From assembly GCA_031272545.1 (NCBI GenBank), contig JAISTP010000024.1:43054-107053 (forward strand): a stretch of 64,000 nt of DNA, in the 5' to 3' direction. Shown one piece after another: positions 36,373 to 45,116 of this stretch. Numbering within the stretch: the stretch's first letter is position 1; each line of letters begins with the position of its first letter. A model generated the notes under the pieces. It did not search any database. It had not been told where the DNA came from and was given only the letters and a program-made list of their open reading frames with translations. A program made the position numbers and the translations under genes. The stretch is from Bacilli bacterium. Lineage in GTDB: Bacteria > Bacillota_I > Bacilli_A > JAJDGJ01.

Positions 36373-37590
36373 ATGGAACAAGTAAGAAAAGTAACTAACG
36401 ATATTACATGGGTTGGTGCTAGTGATCATCGTCTAGCATTATTTGAAAATATTCATCCTCTAACATCAGGAGTTTCATATAATTCATATTTGTTATTGGA
36501 TGAAAAAACAGTATTATTTGATACAGTAGATTGGTCTGTATGTCGCCAATTCTTAGAAAATATTAGTTATGTTTTAAATGGAAAAGATTTAGATTATTTA
36601 ATCATTAATCACTTAGAACCAGATCATGCAGCTTGCATGGAAGAAGTATTAATTAGATATCCTAGAGCAAAAGTAATCAGTACTGAAAAAGCCTTTATGA
36701 TGATGAGCCAATTTGGCTTTGATGTAGTTGATCGATTCATTGAAGTTAAAGAAGGTGATACTATGAGTTTTGGTAACCATACAATCGCTTTTGTGGAAGC
36801 TCCAATGGTCCATTGGCCAGAAGCAATGGTTAGTTTTGATGCAACTGATGGAGTTTTATTCTCAGCTGATGCATTCGGTTCTTTCATAGCCTTAGATGGA
36901 GTATTATTTGCGGATGAAGTAGATTTTGATCGTGATTGGATTGATGAAGCACGACGTTACCTAACAAATATCGTTGGTAAATATGGACCTCAAGTACAAC
37001 ATTTACTTAAAAAAGCAGGACCTTTACTACCAGATATTAAATTTATTGCCCCTTTGCATGGACCAGTTTGGCGTAAAAATTTTGATTACATTTTAGATAA
37101 ATATAATAAATGGTCTACTTATGAACCAGAAGTTAAAGGTGTCTTAATCATTTATGCTTCAATGTATGGTAATACTGAAAGTGTCGCAATCTCTTTAGCA
37201 AGCAAACTTAGAGAAGCTGGTATTAAAGATGTTAAAGTAAGAGATGTCTCTAATACTCATGTATCTTGGTTAATAGCTGATACCTTTAAATACTCACATG
37301 TAGTTATTGCATCTGTTACATATAACTTAGGAATATATCCTTTAATTCATAATTATTTAGAAGACTTAAAAGCCTTAAATGTTCAAAATAGAACATTTGC
37401 GGTAATTGAAAATGGAACTTGGGCACCACAAGCTGGTGATAAAATTAGAGAGTTCTTAGATAAAGAATTAAAAATGATGACAATCTTAAATGATGAGTTA
37501 ACCATCAATTCTACACTAAATGAAGAAAATGGTGGTAAAGAACTTAATCAAATGGTTGAAAGTATCGTTGATTCATTTAAACAAAAGTAA
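36373..37590 (+). CDS. fprA: Flavodiiron protein (A-type flavoprotein, O2/NO reductase)
   Basis: 405 residues. The N-terminal metallo-beta-lactamase-like di-iron domain has N-H-L-E-P-D-H-A (H-x-E-x-D-H ligands), the His in M-V-H-W-P-E, F-S-A-D-A-F-G, and the last His in P-L-H-G-P-V-W. The C-terminal flavodoxin domain (about 255-400) has the FMN phosphate loop A-S-M-Y-G-N-T-E. It reduces O2 to water (or NO to N2O) using electrons from rubredoxin, which here is fused to the protein encoded just upstream. AGAGAGGAGTAATAAC precedes the ATG. Last gene of the Rrf2-fusion-fprA operon. Confidence 0.95.
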   Translation: MEQVRKVTNDITWVGASDHRLALFENIHPLTSGVSYNSYLLLDEKTVLFDTVDWSVCRQFLENISYVLNGKDLDYLIINHLEPDHAACMEEVLIRYPRAKVISTEKAFMMMSQFGFDVVDRFIEVKEGDTMSFGNHTIAFVEAPMVHWPEAMVSFDATDGVLFSADAFGSFIALDGVLFADEVDFDRDWIDEARRYLTNIVGKYGPQVQHLLKKAGPLLPDIKFIAPLHGPVWRKNFDYILDKYNKWSTYEPEVKGVLIIYASMYGNTESVAISLASKLREAGIKDVKVRDVSNTHVSWLIADTFKYSHVVIASVTYNLGIYPLIHNYLEDLKALNVQNRTFAVIENGTWAPQAGDKIREFLDKELKMMTILNDELTINSTLNEENGGKELNQMVESIVDSFKQK

Positions 37591-37594
37591 AAAT

Positions 37595-37620
37595 AAAGAG
37601 AATGTTAATTCATTCTCTTT
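37595..37620 (+). terminator. Terminator of the Rrf2/fusion/fprA operon
   Basis: AAAGAGAATG-TTAATT-CATTCTCTTT followed by TTTTTATT. Confidence 0.85.
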
Positions 37621-37702
37621 TTTATTATATAAATTAGTATTTAATAAATGTAATTTATTTGATATAATTTATAAATCTTATTTATTTTAAAGGAGTACTG
37701 TA

Positions 37703-38251
37703 ATGAATTCAATAAAAGAAAAACTATTATTTCCAATCATCTATTTATTTAAAATGGGAGCAACTATACCCCATATGAACTATTATTTATTTATTGATGA
37801 TAAGGGTAACTCCTTTAATGGAAATCAAAAAATAATTTTTGAATATATGTTACAAAAATATCCAATGAGAAAATATGTATGGGCTTTTAAAGATAAAAAA
37901 CAAATTATAGCTTTTAAAGAAAAATATCCTCAATGTCACGCAGTTAAATATAATTCAATAAGATTATGTTTTTATCTACAAAAATCTCGATATTGGATTT
38001 TTAATTTTGTAACTCCAAATTATTTTAAAATTAGTAAGTATACATTCTATTTACAAACAAGTGATGATCTTAATATCATAGATGAAGATAAAGATAAATT
38101 AGATTATTTATTCACAAAAGATGAAGAGAGTAAAAATAAGTTAATTGAAGAATATAAAATAAAAGAGAAAAAAATAATAATAAGTGATTATCCTATTAAT
38201 GAACAAGGAAATGTAAATTGGGAAGAAATAGATAAAATCTTATGTCAATAA
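37703..38251 (+). CDS. Truncated CDP-glycerol glycerophosphotransferase-like protein
   Basis: 182 residues resembling only the N-terminal part of TagB/TagF-type polymerases (about 380 or more residues). G-N-S-F-N-G-N-Q-K-I-I-F-E-Y-M-L, K-Y-V-W-A-F-K-D-K and V-K-Y-N-S-I-R-L-C-F-Y-L-Q-K-S-R-Y-W-I-F-N align with the family. Where those read Y-L-Q-T-W-H-G-T-P-L-K this one reads Y-L-Q-T-S-D-D, so the catalytic HGTP segment is gone. The frame then resumes a family-like D-Y-L-F-T-K-D ... D-Y-P-I-N-E and ends. Intact frame, good ribosome site (AAAGGAGTACTGTA). Probably a non-catalytic remnant or a repurposed domain. Confidence 0.65.
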   Translation: MNSIKEKLLFPIIYLFKMGATIPHMNYYLFIDDKGNSFNGNQKIIFEYMLQKYPMRKYVWAFKDKKQIIAFKEKYPQCHAVKYNSIRLCFYLQKSRYWIFNFVTPNYFKISKYTFYLQTSDDLNIIDEDKDKLDYLFTKDEESKNKLIEEYKIKEKKIIISDYPINEQGNVNWEEIDKILCQ

Positions 38252-38256
38252 TGTAT

Positions 38257-38284
38257 AAAAATGGATAATTAATTATCCATTTTT
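38257..38284. terminator. Bidirectional terminator
   Basis: AAAAATGGATAATT/AATTATCCATTTTT palindrome between convergent genes. Confidence 0.8.
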
Positions 38285-39000
38285 TATTGTTCATTTTTCT
38301 CTTCTTTAACAATAGTTAAATAACGATAAACACTAGGAACACTACAATATAATTGATTTGCGACTTCATTAACTGCGCCTTTGATAAAAAATATACCTTT
38401 TTCTTCTAAATCTTTAATAATATTATATCTAGTTTGTGTTGACATATAAGTTATTAATTCTTTTCTAATTTCATTAGATTCATTTTTTAAATCAACATTA
38501 GTATCTTGTATGAAAATATCATTTATGGTACTAATAATTACATCATTAAGTGATTCATTAATTACTTCAATAGCTTCACTATTATGATTTTCAATTTTCT
38601 TTCTTTCTTCTAATACTTCTTTAGGATGAATTAATCTTAATAGACTTTCATTAAGATTTAAAAATTTAGAATCATCAAAACTAATAACTAATAGTCCTTC
38701 TAATTCATTATTATCATCTTTAATAAATAGAGCACAAGTTCTTATTATTTTATCAAACTTATTTTTAACATGATAATTTAAGTCATAATCTTTTTCTAAA
38801 TATATCTTATTTTCTATACATTTTTTACCATATTCTGTTAAAGAACCACCAACTTTTCTTCCAGTAATCTCACCATTAGCAATTTTAACAATTTCACCAT
38901 TATTAATTGATAAATCATGAAGAACAATTTCATAGTTTGATCCAAGCATTTTGTCTAGAAAATCAACCAAAATACAATAAGGTTTTAATTTAGGATTCAT
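38284..39000 (-). CDS. YheO/DauR-type transcriptional regulator
   Basis: 238 residues. An N-terminal YheO-like PAS domain (about 5-115: Y-E-I-V-L-H-D-L-S, V-G-G-S-L-T-E, L-E-G-L-L-V-I-S-F-D) and a C-terminal helix-turn-helix of the HTH_22 type (about 180-235: I-K-G-A-V-N-E-V-A-N-Q-L-Y-C-S-V-P-S-V-Y-R-Y-L). ATG 39000 is preferred (GAGGAG 8 bases upstream) over GTG 39009. It follows tnaA on the same strand after the tnaA terminator. Members of this family often sit beside amino-acid catabolic genes; control of tnaA is inference. Confidence 0.85.
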   Translation of the reverse strand: MNPKLKPYCILVDFLDKMLGSNYEIVLHDLSINNGEIVKIANGEITGRKVGGSLTEYGKKCIENKIYLEKDYDLNYHVKNKFDKIIRTCALFIKDDNNELEGLLVISFDDSKFLNLNESLLRLIHPKEVLEERKKIENHNSEAIEVINESLNDVIISTINDIFIQDTNVDLKNESNEIRKELITYMSTQTRYNIIKDLEEKGIFFIKGAVNEVANQLYCSVPSVYRYLTIVKEEKNEQ

Positions 39001-39099
39001 TATATACACTCCTCATTTTTTTCTATTTTATCATATTTCCTTATTATATTGAATTAATATTTTTAATATTATTTATTATCATATAAATATTAACAATAT

Positions 39100-39125
39100 A
39101 AAAGCTTCCTTATAAGGAAGCTTTT
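39100..39125 (-). terminator. tnaA terminator
   Basis: AAAAGCTTCCTTA/TAAGGAAGCTTTT perfect palindrome, directly after the tnaA stop on the minus strand. Confidence 0.85.
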
Positions 39126-39131
39126 AATTAA

Positions 39132-40523
39132 TTATTCAATTGGTTTTAAATGTACTTGGAAATGTCTTAATACAGGAGGTTCCCAAGCAATTTCAAATCC
39201 TCTAGTGTATTTATCTGCTCTTTTCTTAATTTCTATTAATGCATCTGCCATTACATCAAAATGAGCTTGAGTATAAACACGACGAGGAATAGCTAAACGA
39301 GTAAATTCAAATGCTGATTGAACTGGATTACCTTCAGCATCATGATCCATTAATAATGAACCAATTTCACAACTTCTAATGCCAGCTTCTTTATATAATT
39401 CAACAGCTAATACTTGACCAGGGAATTCATACCATGGAATATTAGGGAACATAGCAGCTGCATCGACAAATAATCCATGTCCTCCAACTGGTGCTTGATA
39501 AACAATACCAGCTTCATCTAATCTTTCTGCTAAATATTCAACTTGTCCAATACGATATTCTAAATAATGATAATCAGTTCCTTCTTGAAGACCAACAGCA
39601 AAGGCATCAATATCACGACCATTTAGCCCACCATAAGTTAAGAAACCTTCACCTACAATAGCATTAGCTTTAACACCATTTAAAGCAGGGGCTTCTGGAT
39701 CTTTAACACCAACTAAACCACCCATATTTAAAATAGCATCTTTTTTAGCTGACATAGTAAAGTAATCAGCATAACTAAATACTTCACGAACAATTTCTTT
39801 AATTGTTTTATCTTGATATCCAGCTTCATCTCTTTTAATAAAGAATGCATTTTCTGCATAACGTGCAGCATCAATACAGAAAGGAATATTATGTTCCTTA
39901 CAAATAGCACTAGTTTCTTTGATATTAGCGACACTAACTGGTTGTCCTCCAGCAGAGTTATTAGTAATTGTCATAACAACAACCCCAATACGATCACCAT
40001 ATTCCGCAATTAATTCTCTTAATCTTTTTGTGTCCATGTTTCCTTTAAATGGGACTCTTAATTTTGAATCTTTTGCTTCTTCAACAACACAATCAATAGG
40101 AGTAGCTCCTGTAAGCATTACATGACCTCTTGTTGTATCAAAGAAAGTGTTTGAAATAGCAACATCTTTCCCTTGTTCTTTATCTAATAATAAAGGCATT
40201 AATACTTTTTCAGCAGCACGTCCTTGATGGACTAATTGAAACCATGCCCAATCACCAAATACATCTTTGGCACTATCAATGAATCTAAAATATGATCTAG
40301 AATGAGCATAAGCTTCATCTCCAATCATCATAGCACCCCATTGTTCTTGTGACATAGCACCTGTCCCAGAGTCTGTTAGTAAATCAATATAAACATCTTC
40401 TGCATGGATGTTAAACATATTATAGTTTGCATCCTTAATAATTTGTTCCCTTTCTTCTCTAGTAGTTTTTCTAATAGGTTCTACCATTTTGATACGAAAA
40501 GGTTCAGCAACATATTTTGCCAT
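39132..40523 (-). CDS. tnaA: Tryptophanase
   Basis: 463 residues. PLP beta-eliminating lyase giving indole, pyruvate and ammonia from tryptophan. Landmarks are [32 protein letters not shown], the Schiff-base Lys in M-S-A-K-K-D, and L-A-I-P-R-R-V-Y-T (substrate-carboxylate Arg). In tyrosine phenol-lyase the segment I/V-R-S-M-E-R-G carries the phenol-binding Arg; here it reads I-R-S-C-E-I-G, as in tryptophanases, so indole production is favoured. The ATG is preceded by TAGGAGGAAATTTTT. No leader peptide gene like tnaC is evident. Regulator gene (YheO type) lies downstream. Confidence 0.93.
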   Translation of the reverse strand: MAKYVAEPFRIKMVEPIRKTTREEREQIIKDANYNMFNIHAEDVYIDLLTDSGTGAMSQEQWGAMMIGDEAYAHSRSYFRFIDSAKDVFGDWAWFQLVHQGRAAEKVLMPLLLDKEQGKDVAISNTFFDTTRGHVMLTGATPIDCVVEEAKDSKLRVPFKGNMDTKRLRELIAEYGDRIGVVVMTITNNSAGGQPVSVANIKETSAICKEHNIPFCIDAARYAENAFFIKRDEAGYQDKTIKEIVREVFSYADYFTMSAKKDAILNMGGLVGVKDPEAPALNGVKANAIVGEGFLTYGGLNGRDIDAFAVGLQEGTDYHYLEYRIGQVEYLAERLDEAGIVYQAPVGGHGLFVDAAAMFPNIPWYEFPGQVLAVELYKEAGIRSCEIGSLLMDHDAEGNPVQSAFEFTRLAIPRRVYTQAHFDVMADALIEIKKRADKYTRGFEIAWEPPVLRHFQVHLKPIE

Positions 40524-40705
40524 AAAAATTTCCTCCTAAAAAATAATTTCCTATTTTCATTTTATACTAACATAAATATGTTGTAAATGTTTTAATTTAT
40601 ATATAACTATTATATATTTAATATTTGTTAATTATTTCTTGTTTTTTAAACAAATTTTCTTATTTTTTAAACTAAATATCCAAAAATAAAAAAAGAAAGA
40701 ATAAA

Positions 40706-41404
40706 TTATTCTTTCATAAAAACTACATTATCAAATTGTGGATAATAATCCGATGCTCCTGCATATGCTTTAGCGCTAGGATTACCCATAAAAATTATCT
40801 TATCTCCAACTACTAAACCTATACCATTAGCTATAATTTTTTTATTAATATTTAAATAAACTGGATAAGTTGTATTACCATCTAAATTACAACTAATTCC
40901 ATCTTCTTTAATATCAGTTATTGTACAATGAAATTTATAAGTATAACTTTGATCTACATATTGATACATTTCTTCTTTTCTTAAAGGAGCCCAATATAAA
41001 ACATCACTAAAATTTATCGTATCTAGTAAATCACTTGCGGATTCTAGACCACTAACTTTTGAACAAACTTCTTGTGTAAAATCATATTTTGTTAAATCTT
41101 CTTTATTTTCTTTTAGACTAAAAGCTATACAAAATTCATCATCATTATTCAATAAACCATCATTACCTTTAGTTACTTTCCAATTAAAACTATCTTTAGT
41201 AACTTTACCTTTTAAATCAGGAAAGTCTTTAATCATGGCATCAGTATCAACTTTAACACTATCAATATAACCTTGTTGTTGAATACCACTAATAGTAATA
41301 GTAGTATAATTGCTCATTGGTACTTTTTCAACATCTCCACCTGCTTTTGAAGAACAAGCAACACAAAGTAAAGCTACTATTATCATACATATTATTTTTT
41401 TCAT
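40706..41404 (-). CDS. Lipoprotein of unknown function
   Basis: 232 residues. Lipoprotein signal with lipobox L-L-C-V-A-C-S-S, so attachment at Cys17 after cleavage. The rest is soluble, with a Lys/Asp-rich surface. A C-terminal part (about 150-232) reads like a small beta-barrel (I-T-D-I-K-E-D-G-I-S-C-N-L, V-G-D-K-I-I-F-M-G). No family recognised. It starts 11 bases after the ArsC-like gene and probably shares its transcript. Confidence 0.75.
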   Translation of the reverse strand: MKKIICMIIVALLCVACSSKAGGDVEKVPMSNYTTITISGIQQQGYIDSVKVDTDAMIKDFPDLKGKVTKDSFNWKVTKGNDGLLNNDDEFCIAFSLKENKEDLTKYDFTQEVCSKVSGLESASDLLDTINFSDVLYWAPLRKEEMYQYVDQSYTYKFHCTITDIKEDGISCNLDGNTTYPVYLNINKKIIANGIGLVVGDKIIFMGNPSAKAYAGASDYYPQFDNVVFMKE

Positions 41405-41415
41405 TTATAAGCTCC

Positions 41416-41784
41416 TTACTTATTACAATCTAGAATATAATTATTAATAGCTCTTTCATCAAATCCAATAAATACTTGATTATCTAAAACTAAGATAGGC
41501 CTTTTAATCATATAGCCATTGTGTAATAATAAATCTAATTTGTCTTGAAAGTTTAATTTATTGATATGTTCAATACTATAGTTTTTTTTAAAATATTTAC
41601 CATTCTTATTAAAAAAATGATCAATTGATTTACTAGAAAGATTAATTATATCTAACATTAAATCATGTGATATTTTTTCTTCAAAAATATCTATTCTTTT
41701 CACATCAATTCTATTTTCTTTCAAAAGTTTAACTAACTTATTTGAAGTACTACATTTTTTATACCCTAATAATAAATTTTTCAT
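41416..41784 (-). CDS. ArsC/Spx-family thioredoxin-fold protein
   Basis: 122 residues. N-terminal G-Y-K-K-C-S-T-S-N-K holds a single Cys (C-x-x-S) where Spx has C-x-x-C and ArsC has C-x(5)-T/S. I-D-I-F-E-E, K-N-G-K-Y-F-K-K, and I-K-R-P-I-L-V-L-D-N (with the conserved R-P-I) complete the ArsC-like fold. It lacks the Spx redox pair, so it is more like YffB/ArsC-type glutaredoxin-related proteins. ATG 41784 is chosen for its 8-base spacing from GAGGAG; ATG 41790 is also possible. Confidence 0.8.
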   Translation of the reverse strand: MKNLLLGYKKCSTSNKLVKLLKENRIDVKRIDIFEEKISHDLMLDIINLSSKSIDHFFNKNGKYFKKNYSIEHINKLNFQDKLDLLLHNGYMIKRPILVLDNQVFIGFDERAINNYILDCNK

Positions 41785-41863
41785 TTTCATTTCTCCTCAC
41801 ACTATATCCCCATATGATAATTAAAATATAACATATTAATATTATACCATTATATAAAATAAT

Positions 41864-43369
41864 TTAAAATAAAGGAGAGAATACTCTTATTAAAGTATAA
41901 AGTAATCTTTTAAAAATTGAATGCTTTTTTAATTGAGTTACTGTTATTAACTTACTATTTTCAATATTATCATCAATAGTCTTTTTTACATCTTTTATTA
42001 TTTGACCACCTAATAATAAAGTGCATACTTCAAAAGATAATCTAAAACTTCTCATATCAAAATTAGCAGTTCCTACTATCGCATGTGAATCATCATCAAT
42101 TAATATCTTTTTCGCATGAATAAAACCATTATATTCATATATTTTAATTCCTGCTTTAACTAATCCCATATAGTAAGATTCTGTTGCCCATTTAACATAT
42201 TTTTTATCAGGTAAACCAGGTGTAATAATAGTAATATCAATTCCTGAATTAGCTTGAATAATTAAGGCATCAAGCAATATCATATCTGGTATTAAATATG
42301 GTGTCGTAATATAAATTGATTTTGTAGCTGACATAATAGATTTAAAGAAAACATCTCTTACAAATGTTTCAATAGTATCTGGACCATCTACAAAAGGATA
42401 AATTAAAGTATCATTTTTTTCTTTTTCAGCATCAAACTTATGATAATACTTAGGGATAAAAAGATTTTCGTTAGTCGCATAAAACCATGATTGGCTAAAG
42501 AAAGTTTCATATTCTAAAACAGCACTAGAATTGGAAATACGTAAATGACAATCTTCCCAATGATGATAGTATGGATCTAAATCAATATATTCATCGGCAA
42601 TATTAAATCCTCCTGTATATGCTATTGCTCCATCTATAACAATAATTTTACGATGATCTCTAAAATTACTTAACTTAGATAAAGCACTAAAAAATAATTT
42701 ATTAAAAAAAGCAAATCTAATACCATTAGTTTCTAATCTTTTAATCATTGAATTAGTTACTTCACGTCCACCAACATAATCAGTTAATACTCTTACTTCA
42801 ACACCTTCTTGAGCTTTCTTAATTAAAAGTTGTTCTAATTTAGAATATAGTTTTCCTGGTTTAATAATAAAATATTCAATATGAATATAGTCTTTAGCAT
42901 TCTCAATATCTTTGAATAAATCTTTAAATTTATCATTTCCATTAGTATAACACTTTACATCGCCACCATTATGTAAGTAAGAAGTATTAAAAGGCATTAA
43001 ATCTAAGTATTGAACAATATTTATTTGATTTGATTTTAATTTAGGATTAACAACTCGATACTTACTAACATCAGGATAACTAACACGCGAATTATCCACA
43101 AGTTTTTTTTGATATTTAGACATATAACCATGTCCAAAGAACATATAAATAATAATTCCAAGAATTGGGATTGTTAACAAAACAATCGTCCATGATAATT
43201 TAGAACTACTTAATTTAGTATCATCAATTTGTATTGATAATGCTACTCCTATACCACTAGCATATAAAAAAGGAATAATATACGTCGAAAATTTATTATC
43301 AATAATAATATACATTAATAAAAACAATTCAATTAAAGTCCATAGACCTAATAAAATAAACTTTCTCAT
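41864..43369 (-). CDS. cls: Cardiolipin synthase
   Basis: 501 residues. Phospholipase-D-type transfer between phosphatidylglycerol molecules. Two or three N-terminal membrane segments (about 1-80) and a PLD-nuclease N-terminal domain are followed by two HKD motifs: F-R-D-H-R-K-I-I-V-I-D-G-A-I-A-Y-T-G-G-F and I-H-A-K-K-I-L-I-D-D-D-S-H-A-I-V-G-T-A-N-F. Normal length. 14 bases downstream of the TauE-like gene, so likely in the long minus-strand transcript from 47.8 kb. Confidence 0.92.
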   Translation of the reverse strand: MRKFILLGLWTLIELFLLMYIIIDNKFSTYIIPFLYASGIGVALSIQIDDTKLSSSKLSWTIVLLTIPILGIIIYMFFGHGYMSKYQKKLVDNSRVSYPDVSKYRVVNPKLKSNQINIVQYLDLMPFNTSYLHNGGDVKCYTNGNDKFKDLFKDIENAKDYIHIEYFIIKPGKLYSKLEQLLIKKAQEGVEVRVLTDYVGGREVTNSMIKRLETNGIRFAFFNKLFFSALSKLSNFRDHRKIIVIDGAIAYTGGFNIADEYIDLDPYYHHWEDCHLRISNSSAVLEYETFFSQSWFYATNENLFIPKYYHKFDAEKEKNDTLIYPFVDGPDTIETFVRDVFFKSIMSATKSIYITTPYLIPDMILLDALIIQANSGIDITIITPGLPDKKYVKWATESYYMGLVKAGIKIYEYNGFIHAKKILIDDDSHAIVGTANFDMRSFRLSFEVCTLLLGGQIIKDVKKTIDDNIENSKLITVTQLKKHSIFKRLLYTLIRVFSPLF

Positions 43370-43383
43370 TGTATCAACCTCTT

Positions 43384-44142
43384 TTAAAATTTAAAAATAC
43401 TTTTAGCAATTAATAATATTAGAACACAAACAATTGCAGGTTTTACTATTTTATCACCATTTTTTATTGCTAGTGTTGAACCAATATGTCCACCAATCAT
43501 ACTTGCAATAATGCAAGGAATAACAAGCCATAAAACAACTCTACCTTTTAATAGAAATAGAATAGCACTAGCTATATTACTTGCTAAATTAACAATTTTC
43601 GCATTACCATTTGCTTCTAAAAGTGATAAACCAGCTAAAGAAAAACCAATTATATAAAAAGTTCCTCCACCTGGACCAATCAATCCATCATAAAAGCCTA
43701 CTATTGAACCAACTAAACAAGATAAGAAATAAATCTTTTTCTTAGCAAGTTCTTTTTTATGTTCTTTCGGTTTTAAACCAAATAACATTAATATACCTAC
43801 AATAGGAATGGCTATCATCATTAAATTAGTTAATGACTCTGTATTCATAATATTTCCAACCCAAGAGCCTAAAAAAGCAAAGAGCAAAGCTCCAATTACA
43901 CTAAAAGGAATATATTTCTTATCAAAATAACCATTCTTAAAATAATTATGCGTAGCTATAGCAGTACCAAACATTGCGGAAGTTTTATTTGTTCCTATTA
44001 CCGCATGAATGGGAAGTCCAGCCATCATTAAACCAACTACATTAAAGATACCGCCACCACCAGCAATAGAATCCACAAAAGCACCTACTAACATAAAAGA
44101 AATAGCTATTAATAAAGTAGACCAATCAAATTCAATACCCAT
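43384..44142 (-). CDS. TauE/SafE (DUF81) membrane transporter
   Basis: 252 residues, about eight hydrophobic spans. A-G-G-G-G-I-F-N-V near the N-terminus and its internal-repeat counterpart G-P-G-G-G-T-F-Y-I are the family motifs (anion, often sulfonate or sulfite, exporters). It starts 2 bases after the ABC permease gene. TauE-like genes are not standard parts of nucleoside importers, so this may be incidental operon growth. Substrate unknown. Confidence 0.85.
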   Translation of the reverse strand: MGIEFDWSTLLIAISFMLVGAFVDSIAGGGGIFNVVGLMMAGLPIHAVIGTNKTSAMFGTAIATHNYFKNGYFDKKYIPFSVIGALLFAFLGSWVGNIMNTESLTNLMMIAIPIVGILMLFGLKPKEHKKELAKKKIYFLSCLVGSIVGFYDGLIGPGGGTFYIIGFSLAGLSLLEANGNAKIVNLASNIASAILFLLKGRVVLWLVIPCIIASMIGGHIGSTLAIKNGDKIVKPAIVCVLILLIAKSIFKF

Positions 44143-44144
44143 AC

Positions 44145-45116
44145 TTACCTCTTACTTTCATCATATATTTCGCCAACTGCTTTAGGAGCACCTGATTTAC
44201 CACTAGTAATTACTAAAGCTAAAATAGTTAAAACATATGGTAACATAAAGAATATTTCAGGTGGCATATTTTTAAAGATATCAAAGTTATTCGCAAAAGT
44301 CGCAATAACATTAGAAAAACCAAAGAATAAACCAGCTAACATTACGCCCCAAGCTTTCCACTTACCAAAAATAAGTGTCGCAATTGCAATAAATCCAAAA
44401 CCATGAATTGTTCCGGCTGTAAATTGGGTATCAACAGTTAATACCATTATTCCACCAGCAATTCCAGCTAATAAACCACTTAATAAAACTCCAATATATC
44501 TCATTTTTAAAACGGAAACACCCATTGAAGCAGCCGCTTGTGGATATTCTCCACATGCTCTTAAACGTAACCCAAATTTAGTTTTTTTCATAATAAAAGA
44601 TGAAACGATAACTAAGATTAAAGCTAAAATAAATGGAGAATACGTACTACATATTAAATCACGCACTTGTGCTAAAACAGGAATATCAGTTTCTGGTAAT
44701 TTTATTTTGATAAAATCATTACTAAACATTGGTGTTCGTTGTTGGTTATAAATTACTTGACATAAGAAGACTGTAATCCCTGCTGCTAAAAAGTTTAAAG
44801 CTGTTCCTGAAATTGTTTGATCAGCATTATACTTAATACTAGCAATAGCATGAATAAGGGAAAAGATACAACCAATAATACCTGCTACAATTACACATAA
44901 CCATGGAATAATACTAGACCCATAAAAACCTGTTGGATGAGACGCACCTAAAAAAACATTTAATGCAGCTGCCACAAAAGCACCTACCAACATAATTCCT
45001 TCAAGACCAATATTTGTAACGCCACTTCTTTCGGCATACATGCCACCTAAAGCCGCTACAATAATTGGTGTTGAATACATAAATGTTAAACCAATATTAG
45101 AAATTAAAGCATCCAT
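44145..45116 (-). CDS. Nucleoside-type ABC importer, permease 2
   Basis: 323 residues, BPD_transp_2 / YufQ-NupQ type: I-G-L-E-G-I-M-L-V-G-A-F, S-I-K-Y-N-A-D-Q-T-I-S-G-T-A-L-N, L-R-A-C-G-E-Y-P-Q-A-A-A-S-M-G-V-S-V. About nine spans. The start overlaps the preceding permease stop as TAATG, implying coupled translation. Works with the genes at 45116 and 46248; these transporters import purine/pyrimidine nucleosides in characterised Bacillota. Confidence 0.9.
   Translation of the reverse strand: MDALISNIGLTFMYSTPIIVAALGGMYAERSGVTNIGLEGIMLVGAFVAAALNVFLGASHPTGFYGSSIIPWLCVIVAGIIGCIFSLIHAIASIKYNADQTISGTALNFLAAGITVFLCQVIYNQQRTPMFSNDFIKIKLPETDIPVLAQVRDLICSTYSPFILALILVIVSSFIMKKTKFGLRLRACGEYPQAAASMGVSVLKMRYIGVLLSGLLAGIAGGIMVLTVDTQFTAGTIHGFGFIAIATLIFGKWKAWGVMLAGLFFGFSNVIATFANNFDIFKNMPPEIFFMLPYVLTILALVITSGKSGAPKAVGEIYDESKR

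Noticed and set aside
36226..36887. Minus-strand open frames opposite the ACAD-ETF-rubredoxin and fprA genes
   Set aside because: Fully antisense to strongly supported coding sequence, without ribosome sites.
39813..40125. Plus-strand open frames of 60-70 codons opposite tnaA
   Set aside because: They lie antisense to a highly conserved enzyme gene, have no ribosome site and no protein-like conservation; they arise from the AT-rich complementary strand.
39132..40523. Tyrosine phenol-lyase
   Set aside because: The phenol-binding Arg in the M-E-R-G segment is Ile here, and N-S-A-G-G-Q and S-A-K-K-D match tryptophanase.
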